Shown: piece by piece, positions 11,464 through 22,501 of the stretch
Numbering within the stretch: the first letter of the stretch is position 1
Layout: the number at the start of each line of letters is the position of its first letter
From: Guillardia theta CCMP2712
Taxonomy: Eukaryota; Cryptophyceae; Pyrenomonadales; Geminigeraceae
DNA: 25,890 nucleotides
NCBI RefSeq assembly: GCF_000315625.1
Contig: NW_005434483.1
Location: 42,569-68,458, forward strand
Direction of reading: 5' to 3'
Position numbers and translations under genes: made by a program
The notes under the pieces: model-generated
Told to the model about the DNA's origin: nothing
The model's database searches: none
The model's input: the letters and a program-made list of their open reading frames with translations, nothing else

Positions 11464-13364
11464 ATGCGAAAATTCCATGGAGCCAGAGCTCTCAGCCTCA
11501 TCCATCGTTCTTGGCGAATGAGGGCATCACGAACTTTCTCGCACTCACTGACAAGATCGCTGTCAACGCATGCTCCCTCTCCCTTCGATCCCTCGCCAGA
11601 GCATCGGCACCTGAGGGAGGTGGTCCGGGACTTTGCGGAAGCAGAGGTGGACCCTCAGGCTCAAGAGTTCAACAAGGAGGAGAAATTCAACCTGAAGCTC
11701 TTCCAACGCCTCGGCGAGCTGGGACTGCTAGGAGTGACAGTGCCGGAGGAGTATCATGGTTCCGGCATGGACGCGACGGCAGCATGCATCATCCACGAGG
11801 AGCTGGCGGCTGCGGACCCTGCCTTCACCCTGAGCTACCTAGCGCACTCCATCCTGTTCGCCAACAACCTGGCGAGGAACGGGAGCGAGGAGTTGAAGCA
11901 TGCGTACCTTCCTAAGGCGTGCTCTGGCGAGCTGGTGGGAGGGATGTGCATGTCAGAGGCAGAGGCTGGAACCGATGTGTTGGGTATGAGGACACGAGCG
12001 GAGCAGACAGGGCCGGAGGAGTTCAGCATCAGCGGGCATAAGATGTGGATTACCAATGGGACGTTGGATGGTTCGACTACAGGAGACGTCTTCCTCGTGT
12101 ACGCTTCGAGCAAGTCTCCAGAGGCCTCCTCCTCCTCGTCCTCCTCCAAGAGCTTTAGTCTCTTTCTCGTCGAAAAGGGAACGCGGGGCTTCACGCTCGG
12201 GCAGCAGATCAAGAACAAGTGAAGGAGGAAGGAGGAGGTACGGCCGGTGTCTGAGGCCTGTGGCAGGTGTGGGATGCGAGCTTCCATGACAGCTGAGCTT
12301 GTCTTCGATGACTGCAGGATACCAGCTAAGAATCTCGTTGGCAAGGAGGTAGCCATTGCCTTCCACCTCCCCTTCCCCTCCTCCTCTCTAGCGCTCCTCT
12401 CTTAGCCCAGGGCTGCAGGGCAATGCAGTCTACTGCATGATGAGAAATCTCGAGCTCGAGCGCCTGTGTCTTGCTGCGATGAGCTGCGGAATCGCCCGAC
12501 GGTCAGTAGACAGGAGGAGGAGGAAAGGGAGCAGGAGGAGGAGGAGGGATGAAGGGGATGGAGGAGAAGGAAGCAAGAATTCTGATTTGCTACCAGCTGC
12601 GTCGAGACGATGGCTCGATACGCCAGGGACAGGAAGGCATTTGGGAAGCCCATCGGCCAATTCGGACAGGTGACGCGCCTCATCCTCCCGATCCTAATAG
12701 ATCTCTCCTCCTGCTCCTGCTTGAACTTCATCTGCTTCTGCTCTTGCATCGTTCATTTATGTTGTCTTCTCTTCTTTCTCTTCCTCTCAACGTCGTCGCA
12801 GGTTCAGAGGCTGGTGGCTGATGGATACGCCAAGATGAGCGCGGGAAGAGCCTTCCTCTACTCGGTGGCACAAAAGCTCAAGCTGGATGCGGTCATCCTC
12901 TACTTCCTTCTCCTCCACCTCCTCCTTCTCCTCTCACCTGTCCTCAGACTCTCCTCCTCCCCTCTCACCTCCTCGTCCTCGACCATGGAGGGTCCGCGTG
13001 ACAAGTCGCTTCAGGATCCGAGCGAAACCAACGAGAGGATGCAGACAGACGCGGTGAGACAGAGGGGCTGAGGGACTGGCTGCTTCTTGACGCGCTGATG
13101 CCTCCTCCAGGTCAAACTCTTCTGCGGGGAAATGGCGAAAAGCGTGGCAGACTCAGCCATGCAGGTCAGGAGGAGGAGGGTGGAGGAGGAACGAGTGAGC
13201 GAGTGAAGCAGGTTCTAGGAGGGAACGGCTACCTGGCAGACTACCAGGTGGAGCAGCTCTGGAGGGACTCGAAGCTGCTGGAGATCGGAGGAGGGACGAA
13301 TGAGGCACACCAGAAAAACATCATGCTTGACTTCCTTCGCAAGCAAGTCATCGAGATTCCTTGA
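11464..13364 (+). CDS. IVD: Mitochondrial acyl-CoA dehydrogenase, isovaleryl-CoA dehydrogenase type
   Basis: Eight exons: 11464-12218, 12267-12348, 12419-12501, 12597-12669, 12802-12891, 13015-13053, 13111-13164, 13212-13364; 442 residues, all phases consistent. The Arg/Ser-rich, acid-free N-terminus (MRKFHGARALSLIHRSW...) is a typical mitochondrial presequence. Family motifs in order: CMSEAEAGTDVLGM and KMWITNG (FAD/substrate region), LVFDDCRIPAKNLVG, RKAFGKPIGQFGQ, LGGNGYLADYQVEQLWRD and a terminal IGGGTNE. In medium-chain enzymes the catalytic Glu sits in a YEGT motif near the C-terminus; here that site reads LEIGGGT. Instead a Glu is present in LELERL, the position used by isovaleryl-CoA and long-chain dehydrogenases. 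That supports leucine catabolism (isovaleryl-CoA to 3-methylcrotonyl-CoA, electrons to ETF). A Ser-rich insertion follows the WITNG strand. An upstream in-frame TTG at 11431 is not a likely start. It ends 92 bp from convergent ODC. Confidence 0.88.
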
Positions 13365-13456
13365 GATCTTTATATACACGCAAAACACGCAAGGAAAGCT
13401 CCGCATGCTCCAACGCTATCGTGAGGTTCAGAGGAGCTCAATCTTGGCTTATGGGC

Positions 13457-15001
13457 TCAAGAGGAAGGGACTCCCGCCCACACGTAGTGCAGGGAGTGAG
13501 CTCCTTGCCCGTTAAAGCGGGAGGACGCGCATCGGGTGTAGGCTCCCATGTTGGAGAACCAGAGCCAGTCGCCGACCGAGAGGTCGGGAAGGCGCGTGCA
13601 GCCCATGACCACGTCGATGCTGTCACAGGTGGGCCCGAAGAGCTTGGTGGGGACGAGGAAGGGAAGGTCCGCCTTCTTGCCCAGCACTTGCGGGGTCAGG
13701 ATGGCATGATCGAACACGACACAGTTGAAGGACCCGTAGCATCCGTCGCTGATGTAGAGAGCCACGTCCGGTGTCGAGTCAACAGAGGTCTCCTCGGCCT
13801 TCTTGAAGCCAGAGTCCTCCTCCTCCTCGACCTCCTTCCCTGCCCTCGCTCCGAACGACTCGATCTCCGCAGTGCCCGTCAGCTGATCTGCTGTGAGCTG
13901 GCGCTTGGCAATAACAGCGACGGCGTAGGTGTGGCTGGCAGCGACCATGTAACGCCCAGGCTCGGCGATGATCTGAACGCCGGAGGAGGGAGGGAAGTAG
14001 TGGTCGATGGCGTTGGCGAGAATCTCCGCCACCTCCCTGAAGGTGAAGTGACCGTCATCAGAGCCGGGGAACCCTCCGCCGCAGTCCAGAAGGAAGGGAG
14101 CGAAGCCGTAGGCCTCGGCCATGTCGAAGGCGTCGCGAGCAGAGGCGACGGCATCGGAAAAAGCCTTGACGTCTCCACATCCTGACCCTACGTGGAAGCT
14201 GAAGCCTGCGATGTCGAGCCCGAGGGTCTTGGCAACCTGCAGAAGCTTCTCCCACTCATGCTGTGCAGCTCCAAACTTGGAGTTGAAGCGGCAGACAGAC
14301 TTGGAGTCGTCGACGGCGATGCGCAGGACGATCTGAGCAGCAGGGAAGATGCTTGCGATCTTGTGAAGCTCCTCCACATTGTCTGCCGTCATCTTCCTCA
14401 CCCCTTTGTCCTTGGCGTAGCGGAGCATCGCCTCGGCCTTGCATGGGTTCGCGTAGATGATGCGCTCCGGTTCCACTCCCATGTTGAGTGCGAACTCAAT
14501 CTCGGGCTTTGACGCGCAATCGAAGCCGCAGCCTGAGAGCGCGAGGAGCTTGCAGATGAAGGAGTCGTTGTTGCACTTGATGGCGTAGAAGGGCTGTACC
14601 CGCGGCATGAAGCTCTTCCAGTCGTTGAGCTTCTTCAGCACCATGCTGAGGTCGATGATGTAGAAGGGATCTTGGTCCTCGGACTCCGCACAGATGTCCA
14701 TGATGAGCTCGGCTGTGTTGTAGCCTGAGGGAACCACCCGCACGCTGTTCTCTGCGAGGACCATCTCCACTCCCTTGGAGCTTACGAAGGTGTCGAGACC
14801 CCACGAGTCTTGGATGGAGATTTTGTCCTCCAGGCTGTGGGCCAAACTGTCGGACCCGTTGCCTGACTCGTCACTCGTCTCCGACAGAGCCTCATCGAGG
14901 GTCTTGACAGGCACTAGAGGAGACTCGGAGATGATCTCTGTCACGATGGCCTCCTGGATCGTGGTATCATTCTCGATGACCGAAATTTCTTGTGCGTCCA
15001 T
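13457..15001 (-). CDS. ODC1: Ornithine decarboxylase
   Basis: A single uninterrupted frame of 514 residues. It has every signature of the PLP-dependent group IV decarboxylases: PFYAIKCN with the PLP-binding Lys at 142, FDCASKPEIE, RIIYANPCK, DDSKSVCRF, HVGSGC (270-275), the glycine loop GGGFPGSDD, AEPGRY (346-351), the active-site Cys 459 in FGPTCDSIDVV, and GDWLWFSNMGAYT. It makes putrescine from ornithine and is cytosolic as a homodimer. About 95 N-terminal residues before the catalytic domain are acidic (many Glu/Asp/Ser) and longer than in animal ODC. The C-terminus stops right after the last catalytic-domain strand, so the PEST degradation tail of mammalian ODC is absent. A Glu-rich loop (about 385-410) replaces the variable loop of animal ODC. 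The start is the ATG at 15001; an upstream in-frame TTG at 15016 is not preferred. It lacks introns although its neighbour has seven. Confidence 0.96.
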   Translation of the reverse strand: MDAQEISVIENDTTIQEAIVTEIISESPLVPVKTLDEALSETSDESGNGSDSLAHSLEDKISIQDSWGLDTFVSSKGVEMVLAENSVRVVPSGYNTAELIMDICAESEDQDPFYIIDLSMVLKKLNDWKSFMPRVQPFYAIKCNNDSFICKLLALSGCGFDCASKPEIEFALNMGVEPERIIYANPCKAEAMLRYAKDKGVRKMTADNVEELHKIASIFPAAQIVLRIAVDDSKSVCRFNSKFGAAQHEWEKLLQVAKTLGLDIAGFSFHVGSGCGDVKAFSDAVASARDAFDMAEAYGFAPFLLDCGGGFPGSDDGHFTFREVAEILANAIDHYFPPSSGVQIIAEPGRYMVAASHTYAVAVIAKRQLTADQLTGTAEIESFGARAGKEVEEEEDSGFKKAEETSVDSTPDVALYISDGCYGSFNCVVFDHAILTPQVLGKKADLPFLVPTKLFGPTCDSIDVVMGCTRLPDLSVGDWLWFSNMGAYTRCASSRFNGQGAHSLHYVWAGVPSS

Positions 15002-15649
15002 ACCAAGCAAGGTCAAGGATTCGTTTGTGTGGATTTCCTAAATTTTCGAAAAACTTGAAGCAAAACGAAGGGTTGTGCGGAGGGATCACAAAATCCGACG
15101 GGATCCAGTGACGCTTTTGACGAGAAGCTGGAGTTCGCTTGTTCAAGCACAAGCAAGGACAGCAGTAGAGATCGAGGAGGTGGAGCAAAGAGCCAAGAGC
15201 TGAAAGCGCAAGGAGCAGTGTCAACGGGGAGGCGGAGCGTGCGGAGAGACGGTGCGCAGAAGTTTTCTTGATCCCTGTCGGGGGCGCGTGAAGTAAGAGG
15301 GGGAGAAGCGAAGGTGGGGAATTACCACAATAAAATTGCATGTATGGGCCTATTTTAAAATACAAATCGGAAAAGTTCACAAAAATGACGATCGAAATAT
15401 CAAATAAAAGAGAAATGTTTGAATGAGCGTGCTGAAATTTGGGCACTGTCAGGACCCTTTCGATTGTAAACCTTTATTTCTTGACTTTTAAAGGCGGATC
15501 TTCATAATGTTTATATTAATTTTAACATCTTAAATTGTTTTTATTACCCTGATGCTAGATTGAATAATCACTCAATAACATGTGCAGTCGTCTTTTATAA
15601 ATATCATATTTCAATGTATAAAATGAGTAGTAAAATTCAGTCCTCAACA
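15002..15649. other. ODC upstream region grading into AT-rich sequence
   Basis: The first about 300 bp are presumably the ODC promoter and leader. 15320-15649 is AT-rich with no coding character, leading into desert B. Confidence 0.5.
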
Positions 15650-17290
15650 TGTACTACCCCTACCCCCAAGGTTCTAGCTAAGTAGTACCCTACCCCAGAC
15701 TTTTGCAATCCATACCACCCCCCTTGAGCTTCACATTCTTGTGCTCCTCCCCCAAACAAATCTCCCTTCTCCACCCACCACCATTGTACCCACCCTTCTC
15801 TTATTTTTGGTACCCCACCTCCAAAATCCTCACTTCTTGTCTAGTTCAACCGGTCAAAGACCCCGATTGTTGCCGGATTCAATTTTGACTACCTTACCCT
15901 ACCACCCTACCGTACTCCGTGTACCCTACCCTATAGGAAATAAGCACCAACTTACTTGGACACCCCACCCTCCATCTCTCGTTTTCCACCCCCATTGCAC
16001 CCCAACTCTACACTCTGATGGGTCCATCGCGCATTCATTCAAACTCTGCCACCATTTCCTGCCCCACCCCTACCTTCTACCTCACTACCCTACTATTGCC
16101 CTCACCCTACCCACGTCTGGGTGCTACCCCTAGGGAGGCTAAATGACCCCTGGCACCCTCTTGTCCACCTCCCCGATATCCAATTCCCCTTCTAGCTTCC
16201 ATCCTAAAGCACCTCTCACTCAACTACCCCCTGCATGACACAGTACCCCACGAACGAACAGCTCTTTGCTTGTTCATCTTGGGAGTACCCGTTATATTCA
16301 GTGAAAATACCCCCACCCTAGACAATAATAACCCACCCCAATCTGAAGAGTACCCCTTAATTCACTTCAGGTACCCCATCACTGTCGGGTGACCTCGCCG
16401 CATGCGTCTACTCTGCCCATCGTCGTCATCACGCAGTAGAGGACTACATGCGACCCGCAAAGCCATCACCCACCCTCCTCTTTGAACAACCCTCTGCCTT
16501 CTTGTTGTCCACTTCAAACACACCGGGTCCTGTCGCTAGATATCGATATTCACCGGTGGTGATCAAAGAGCGAGATTTGGAACCCTGACGATGACTACCC
16601 CCCGGATCCGATCAATGGGTACCCCCTGACCCACAACCATCGCAATTATTCCCCCAAGTTTGAAGTTTCCCCGGGCATGCCGAGCACAGCGGCAGGAGAA
16701 ACTTGGTGACCGTTCGATCAAACCCGGCGGCCTCCGACGGACTGCTCCGAGGCCGGCGCTCTCGACCGTGCCGCCCCCGCGGCCGCGACCGAGTCAGGGC
16801 CTCACGGTAGTGACTCAGCGGCTAGCCAGCCGCGTCACCGGGTGACCGTAGGCTCTCCCGAGTCCGTGACTCCGCGGCCTCTCCGGGCACTGAGGGGGGT
16901 CCACTTCGATACGTGACTTCAGGCCGGCGAGAGGAGACGATCTTTGCGTCCACCTGAGTGCACCCGGTGACCGTCGGAACTTCTGCCGCCGCCGCATGAT
17001 ACTGTATCCGAGTATCACGGTATCCTGAGTCCCGGGTCGTGCTGCTCGACGCACGACGGTCAGACCGGGCGCCGCGGCGGCTTCCGAGCCTGGCAAGTTC
17101 AAGTTCTCAACCCGAGCATCAGGCCCACGGTGATCCAGGACTCGGGAGCTGTTTGCGCGCGGCCCGGCCGGCGAGGGTAGAGCTTCACACTGAGAGTCAA
17201 GTTCAGACCGTAGGTCGCCGCCGGCCATCGTGATGCATTCCATGGTATTTTCTAATGCTCGCTTTTGATCATTTTCGAGCGGGGTACCTC
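15650..17290. repeat. Desert B: long TACCCC-rich tract plus GC island
   Basis: 15651-16650 is a kilobase in which TACCCC / CACCCT words recur dozens of times on the plus strand, so C greatly exceeds G. It passes directly into a GC-rich island (about 16660-17240) with words such as GTGACCGTAGGCT, CCCGGGTCG and CGGTGACC-like palindromes, and ends with GGGGTACC at 17280. The ORFs here are compositional. Confidence 0.65.
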
Positions 17291-18154
17291 AGCCCAGGAT
17301 TTTTGAATGGTCGGCGCACCGAAAATTTGTACCAGAAACTTCGATAATGGTTGAAAGTATGTTTGAATCGGGGACCGTGTCGAGCAGTTTTAGGTTTACA
17401 AGTATTCTTGCTTCCTCCAAACAACAAGGTTTCAAACATTAAAACTATTTTTGACCTTACACGCTTTTACACGCCTGGGGGGTGCATATACAACCAAATC
17501 GCCTGCCCTACCCTTCCCCCATTGCTGCATCCCCACCCGCCGGCGCAGGCGGCGTTTGTTTGAATCCAAGATGGCTCTCAGCCAATGGCTCTTTCATCGT
17601 ATTCAAGCTCCAGGCCATCCAAGGTTGGATCATGTGTGAATGTTTGTACTTTTTGCGGCATACTGCAAGACGACATTTCAAACAGCTCGAGCTTGTTTTT
17701 CAAAGGAAGCTGTAGGAATCAGCATCGCCATGGATTCCAGGGCCTAGGGCTGTTTTCGAATCCTTTTGATGCTCATTGTAAGATGGAGAATTGCTCGTTT
17801 TTGGTGATCAAGCATCCACAACCCTCTTTCGTATGATTGAGCTTCGAGCACATCTCTGACTGTAGAGTTGTTTGGTGTCAAGATTGTTTCTCGTAAAGGA
17901 TCTCTCTGATTAGGCAATTTATTGTTGTTTTGGTTGGCATTCTACAAGACCCATACTTCCTCCTCTCTGTGTCAACCAAGCACATAAGCATAAGGCATGT
18001 CAGTCGTGTAGGCAACTTGATTGCAAATAGATCGCAAGTGTAAGATCGATGAACTATTCAACGCCATGAATGCCGGATGTGAATGAACTTCCCTCAGGAC
18101 TTCTCAGTATCAGAACCAGCGAGCTAAGACATAAGGTAGAGTCTCCATTGAATA
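17291..18154. other. Gene-free stretch right of desert B
   Basis: About 860 bp of mixed composition. The plus-strand frames at 17480-17836 are short, overlap each other in three frames and have no family resemblance. I see no supported gene. Confidence 0.5.
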
Positions 18155-19206
18155 TCATTCCTGCGAATGTAATGTTTTTATCAGTTGTGGGGAAGAGAAG
18201 CATGGAGACAAGCGGGTGCCCAAGCGAATAGGAGCATCTTGCGGATGTAGGTTTGGACAAAGACGGCGATGATTCCGAGGTTGTGAAACAGGCAGCGAAA
18301 AGATGCTGAGGTTTTCGGAGTTCATAAACATGGCTTGTGACGAGCATGTCACACGTAAAGCGATGGAAAACAACAAACAAAAATTGTAAAGCAATCGAAA
18401 GCAACGAAAATCAATGGAAAACAACAAACAAAAATTCTTCTCAAAGGTCTCACTCTTTGACTTCAACCACTGATTGAACATCTTTTTGACCTCGGTCATA
18501 TCTCGACAAATCCGATTGTACTCCGCCACTGAACAGAAAGTTGTTTGCGCCATCTTTTCAACGAGTGGTGCCGGGTTTGCAATCGAGAAGTGAGAGATTT
18601 CACAGTATTTATTATTTTCGATGTCGTCTTCATGAAAAAATATATACCCATGCACTCTGAAATTATCGTGGAGATCATCGTTGGCATGCTCCAACATGCA
18701 AGGAAAGCTGAAGAAAAACATTTTTGGTATAGCATTTATTTCATCCGTATCCTTGTAAATTGATTGATAACAATCACGGTTTCCAACTTTGTTCAAAATT
18801 CTTTTCAGGGCCACACAGGGCACTCGATTAGTTATAATGGTTTCGTCTACATGTTCCAAGAGGACTCGATTGTACATGATGTACACTTCGACAACCTGTG
18901 CATCTGAGTGCAGCGATTTGATCATGCCCAGTCGATTCACTTCAACGCCCCTGTGATCTTCACACTGATATTGAACCCCTGTGCCAGGCTCAAGTATGAT
19001 ATTCAAATTACTGCCTGGCTTTTTCCAGTACATCCTGGGCAAGTCTCGATCATCAACTGACGTATGCAGGTTCATTCGAGCTTCAAATCTTCAGGTGTCT
19101 TTGACTCATCACAAGTCTCTTCCTGCTCCAAGAATGTATCGAAATCTTCCTGCCTTCGCCTTCTCTGAATTCCATTTGTTGCTGATACACGACGGTGAAG
19201 ATTCAT
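18155..19206 (-). CDS. Probable BAH-domain protein
   Basis: Two exons, 19206-19113 and 19056-18155, joined by a 56-nt GT-AG intron with matching phase, giving 331 residues. Residues 1-35 are Arg-rich then Glu-rich. A region of about 60 residues roughly one quarter into the protein (GMIKSLHSDAQVVEVYIMYN ... DETIITNRVPCVALKRILNK) follows the bromo-adjacent homology pattern: a strand stating that the region controls position (G.IKS), a V.W-like strand, a ..N/R.. segment, an E.....TN/H..D.VP....I..K.. ending. BAH domains read histone or nucleosome state in chromatin complexes. The following 110 residues (to about QWLKSKSETFEKNF) look like real protein. The C-terminal part from the NFCLLFSI repeats onward is low in complexity, and it may be 3' untranslated or intronic sequence. 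The assignment is by pattern only. The promoter side is the G-rich tract at 19216-19355. Confidence 0.5.
18363..18436 (+). repeat. 23-bp direct repeat, 51-bp period
   Basis: ATGGAAAACAACAAACAAAA plus ATT occurs at 18363-18385 and 18414-18436. On the minus strand it produces the repeated NFCLLFSI peptide within the 3' part of the BAH-like gene. Confidence 0.85.
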
Positions 19207-19215
19207 TTGTTTGGT

Positions 19216-19355
19216 GTCTATAACTGGAGCGCAAGGGAAAGGGAAGCAACGGGGAGGGAGGGGAGCAGGGGGGAGGGAGGGAGCAGGGAGGAAGGGAGGC
19301 GAGCAGGGGGGGAGGGAGGGAGGGAGAAGAGCATGGAAGGAGGAGGGGAGGGATA
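19216..19355 (+). repeat. Purine-rich (GGGAGGGA)n tract
   Basis: 140 bp of nearly pure G/A immediately upstream of the BAH-like gene. It is a candidate triplex or G-quadruplex former and the cause of several spurious frames. Confidence 0.8.
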
Positions 19356-19439
19356 CTTGCAATGGAGATCTCAGGATTTTTAATGAAAATTATTTGCTCT
19401 TTGATCGGGGGCAAGGGGACCTGTGTTTCGGTGGCACCC

Positions 19440-20732
19440 TATAGACATAGGGTAGGTATCCATATAAAACAACCGGTGTAGAAAAAAAAGATTGCCGTTG
19501 CTAGCTGGCATACGACTCCTTGATTTGAAAACAAAAATACTTATTGGCTAGATTTACTACACTCGTCAATGGCTGACACTAATAAGATTTCATGAGCGTG
19601 TATCGAAATATACGAATAACCCTACCCCCTCCATATTAGACAAACATACCGGTACACAGGGCAGAGAGCAGCCAAGAGGCGTGTAAGCCGGAACTCAAAT
19701 GCTTAAAACGAATATAAAAGAGTACTGAGTGGTACAAATCATTCTGGTACAAAATTGACTAAAAACTGTATGCTTATGATCAAATTAACAGGTACAAGTG
19801 TTTGTTAAAAGGATATAAGTTTATAATTGGGCATTAGAAAATACCATGGAATGATGCACTGAGGACCGTCTTTAGTACTACGGCTACGAGCTGGTGCAGG
19901 CGAGGCGGCACCAGTGGTGCGGCTCAGTGTCTCCCGGACCGTGACTCCCCTAGTAGTACTGTTATGACCTCAGGCCCGGTCAGTGGAGGCCTCAGTGAGC
20001 CCCGGCCCGGGCCCGGGCCCGCCGGTGGCCGCCCGGTCCGACGGTCACTGCCGGGCCCAGTCACGGTGACCGCGGCGTACGGCCCGGGACTCACCGTAGG
20101 CTGACCGTCGTGGTTGAACCGCACCCGGCCCGGCCGCCCGCGGCATTGTACGGTCTCCGGTGACCGGGCCGGCCCACCGTGCCGGGGAGTCGGTGCCGGC
20201 GGCGGCAGTGGCCCGGCATCCGAGTCACATGATCACACCGTCCGATCACTCGGAACTCGCAAGAGCACAAGTTACTCAAAGTTAACTTAAAAATCAGTAC
20301 GAGGACAATCAGGAGAGTAAAACTTCTAGTCAGGTGACGGAGGGCAAAATTTACTCAAAGTTAAGTTAAATAGCATTTGGAACGATATGATAATTTTCAG
20401 CTTATAGTACCAGTAAATACAGTTGATAATTTGATTGCGGCAGTCCAGATCGTACCGAGCTTATGGTATCTCGTACATCTCCTTACAAATATTTAAAATT
20501 TGGCCTCTTCCAGATGCGACCCTCCTTTGCTGGTGTACAGAATACTATTGGGGGTGATCAATTGATGCAGAAGAATTGAGGTAGGGTTCTTGATGAAGGG
20601 AAGAGGAGGGGTATTTTTAGCATGACGGTTCGGGTAAATCAACAGGGGCAGTTCGGGGTGTGTCAGAGGGTAGGGATGTCAGTGAAATGGGTGGGGTGGT
20701 TGGTCTACACAACAACAATGTTTGATGGAGTT
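19440..20732. repeat. Desert C: C-rich / AT-rich / GC island / AT-rich / G-rich module
   Basis: A CCCTACCCCC word at 19619-19629 lies inside an AT-rich segment (19480-19860). The GC island spans about 19865-20260 and is rich in CCCGGG, GTCACGGTGACC and GTACGG. A second AT-rich segment (20280-20520) follows, then a G-rich tract with GGGGGTG, GTAGGG and GGGTGGGG words (20545-20700). A direct repeat TTACTCAAAGTTAA occurs at 20272 and 20351. No gene seen. Confidence 0.65.
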
Positions 20733-21764
20733 ATGGCGATGTGGAAGCAGGGGACGACGTTGACGTTGATATGGCTGAACCTCGTGGCTGTTGATGGCTT
20801 CATGCAAGTTTCGCAGTCTTCTCAGGGTCCGATCTCTTGTCGCAGTTGTTACAGCAAGCTTTCTGGCGATTTATTTCCTCGCTCGTCGATGTTGACGTCA
20901 TCGATGTACGAATGGGATAACGTAAACAGGCACGGGCCGTACTCCCAAGCGCACAGATATGGGCATCAGGCGATGGATCGCAATCGAGTACATGCACTGC
21001 GCATGTGTGACCGAGATTTCTTCGGTCCCAACGAATGCTCAGTTAGAAGCGAAGCAGATTGCTCCACGCCCTACCAACTGAAGCAGGATTCATTTGATCT
21101 AATCAGAAATATCCCGCGCAATGCGTTGCCTGAGAATATTCCTCTGAAGAATCTCTTTGGTGTTCATCTCAAGGAACAACAACATCCGGAACATTCTCTT
21201 CAGGTAACAAAGAGTGCCAAGAAATGTGCGCCTCTGACCCTTTTACAGCATCGAATCAAGATCTTCGCATCTGATGTGGAAAGAGAGATTGCATTCTGGA
21301 CTCGAGGACTTGGCATGACCGTCTTCACGGAAGAATCCTCAATATTGCTGAGCTATGATGATATCACTGCTTACTACACTTCCCCGGAGAGTCGAGGCAA
21401 CGGACATCGAGATGAACCGTCGAACATATTGGAGCTTGTCGAAGGCAACCAAGTGGACAAGACCAGGAACCCTGAGCTGAAGCAGCAACTCTACATTCAG
21501 ATTCCTTTCCGACCTAACCTGCTGGATGATATCAAGAAGGTCAGTGCTGCGGTTGTGCTTGAAAAGTTCTGACTGAAGTTGCGGTTACAGACTGGTGGCT
21601 CGATTGCAAGCAGAAGCAGAGAATTGCCCTTCGATCTCTATTCAAGCGCCACAAATGCTGGCAAGAAGATTTCCATCTCCTCTCCTGCAGGCCAAGAGGT
21701 CTATCTCAAGTTGTCGAGCTTTGCTCTCCCTGTCTCCCCAGTTCTCCTGTGTAATCCAAACTAA
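20733..21764 (+). CDS. VOC/glyoxalase-superfamily protein with a probable plastid leader
   Basis: Exons 20733-21203, 21249-21539 and 21591-21764 give 311 residues. The first intron (21204-21248) is exactly 45 nt with good GTAACA...TTTTACAG borders, so it is easily missed because it stays in frame. Residues 1-22 are a hydrophobic signal, followed by Phe (VAVDG-F) and a Ser/Arg-rich stretch; this is the order expected of a bipartite leader for a secondary red plastid (inference). From residue 158 a vicinal-oxygen-chelate module is visible: HRIKIFASDVEREIAFW, GLGMTV, then later ISISSPAGQEVYLK, the usual closing 'DPDGxxVEL' strand. His158 could be a metal ligand; the closing Glu position is present in QEVYLK. 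Substrate unknown. The 130 residues between leader and VOC module have no recognised family. Start uncertain: ATG at 20622, 20718, 20733 and 20739 are all in frame. Confidence 0.65.
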
Positions 21765-21912
21765 TCTTGAGTCTCAAGATTGTGTACATTACTAAATGCT
21801 GTATCATACTGCCTGTCTGTCGGAGCATTCCTTCGACCCTCTCCTCGATCAGCTTGACTTCTGACGTTCACCTCGTTGGGCTCAGCAGAGGGCCGCAATC
21901 ATCGGCATGCGT

Positions 21913-22501
21913 TCACTTGGAGCTGTGCTTCACCTCTTGGAAGATCTCCAACATCTTCTCCTCATTCACATCTCGAAACACTTCCAGTGGTCCTCCCGGA
22001 AATTCTTCCACTGCAACCTGACAGGTTGAGGTCAAAAGAATGCAATCAGAGAGAGGCAGAGACAGTCAGGACAGGAATAGCAAGAGGAGAGGTTCAACAG
22101 GTTCGAAGAGAAGAAAAGCGCAAAGAAGACAAGCCGCATCTGGATAATCAGAAGCTTACCGCCGGGCCTAGTCCACACATCCCCAAACAACCTGTAGATT
22201 TGCAAGTAATGCCCTCCGGTTTGTTGGAACGAGCATATTTCAACAGATCAGATGAGCCACAGCTATCGCAGTCATCTCCTGTGCATACCAAAATCACTGA
22301 TCCACTGTCTTGCGACATTTTGATCTGACGCTGAAAAATCGAACAATTACATCTGCATCGCGACCATGCTTGTTTCACATCGGTGCTTCTCTTCATGGGA
22401 AAATGTGGTTTTGAGGAGTGCAATCGGAAAGGCGCTGCATTGAAACATTGGCAACAATGAATCCAACTGACGAAGGCGAGGAGAAACTGATAGACTTTCA
22501 T
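21913..22501 (-). CDS. Thioredoxin-like [2Fe-2S] ferredoxin with bipartite leader
   Basis: Two exons, 22501-22160 and 22017-21913 (142-nt intron, phase 0), 148 residues. Residues 1-19 are a signal peptide (MKVYQFLLAFVSW...) followed by F-N-A-A-P-F, closely resembling the Phe-containing cleavage motif of plastid leaders in algae with red secondary plastids; then a Ser/Lys/Arg-rich transit-like stretch. The mature domain begins near residue 68 with VILVCTGDDCDSCGSSDLLK and continues to GCLGMCGLGPAVAVEEFPGG. The CTG..C and TGC-LGMC-G-GP motifs are those of the thioredoxin-fold [2Fe-2S] ferredoxins (NuoE/HoxE-like), which carry electrons. One extra Cys (CDSC) is present. It could be a free ferredoxin or a regulatory domain; plastid location is inference. 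It is convergent with the VOC gene, 148 bp apart, and that neighbour also has a leader of this kind. Confidence 0.8.

Noticed and set aside
13361-14185. 274-residue plus-strand open frame
   Set aside because: Antisense to ornithine decarboxylase and without family features.
15650-16650. Telomere or subtelomeric repeat
   Set aside because: The TACCCC words are degenerate and irregular, interrupted by unique sequence, and unique genes lie on both sides; telomere-like at most.
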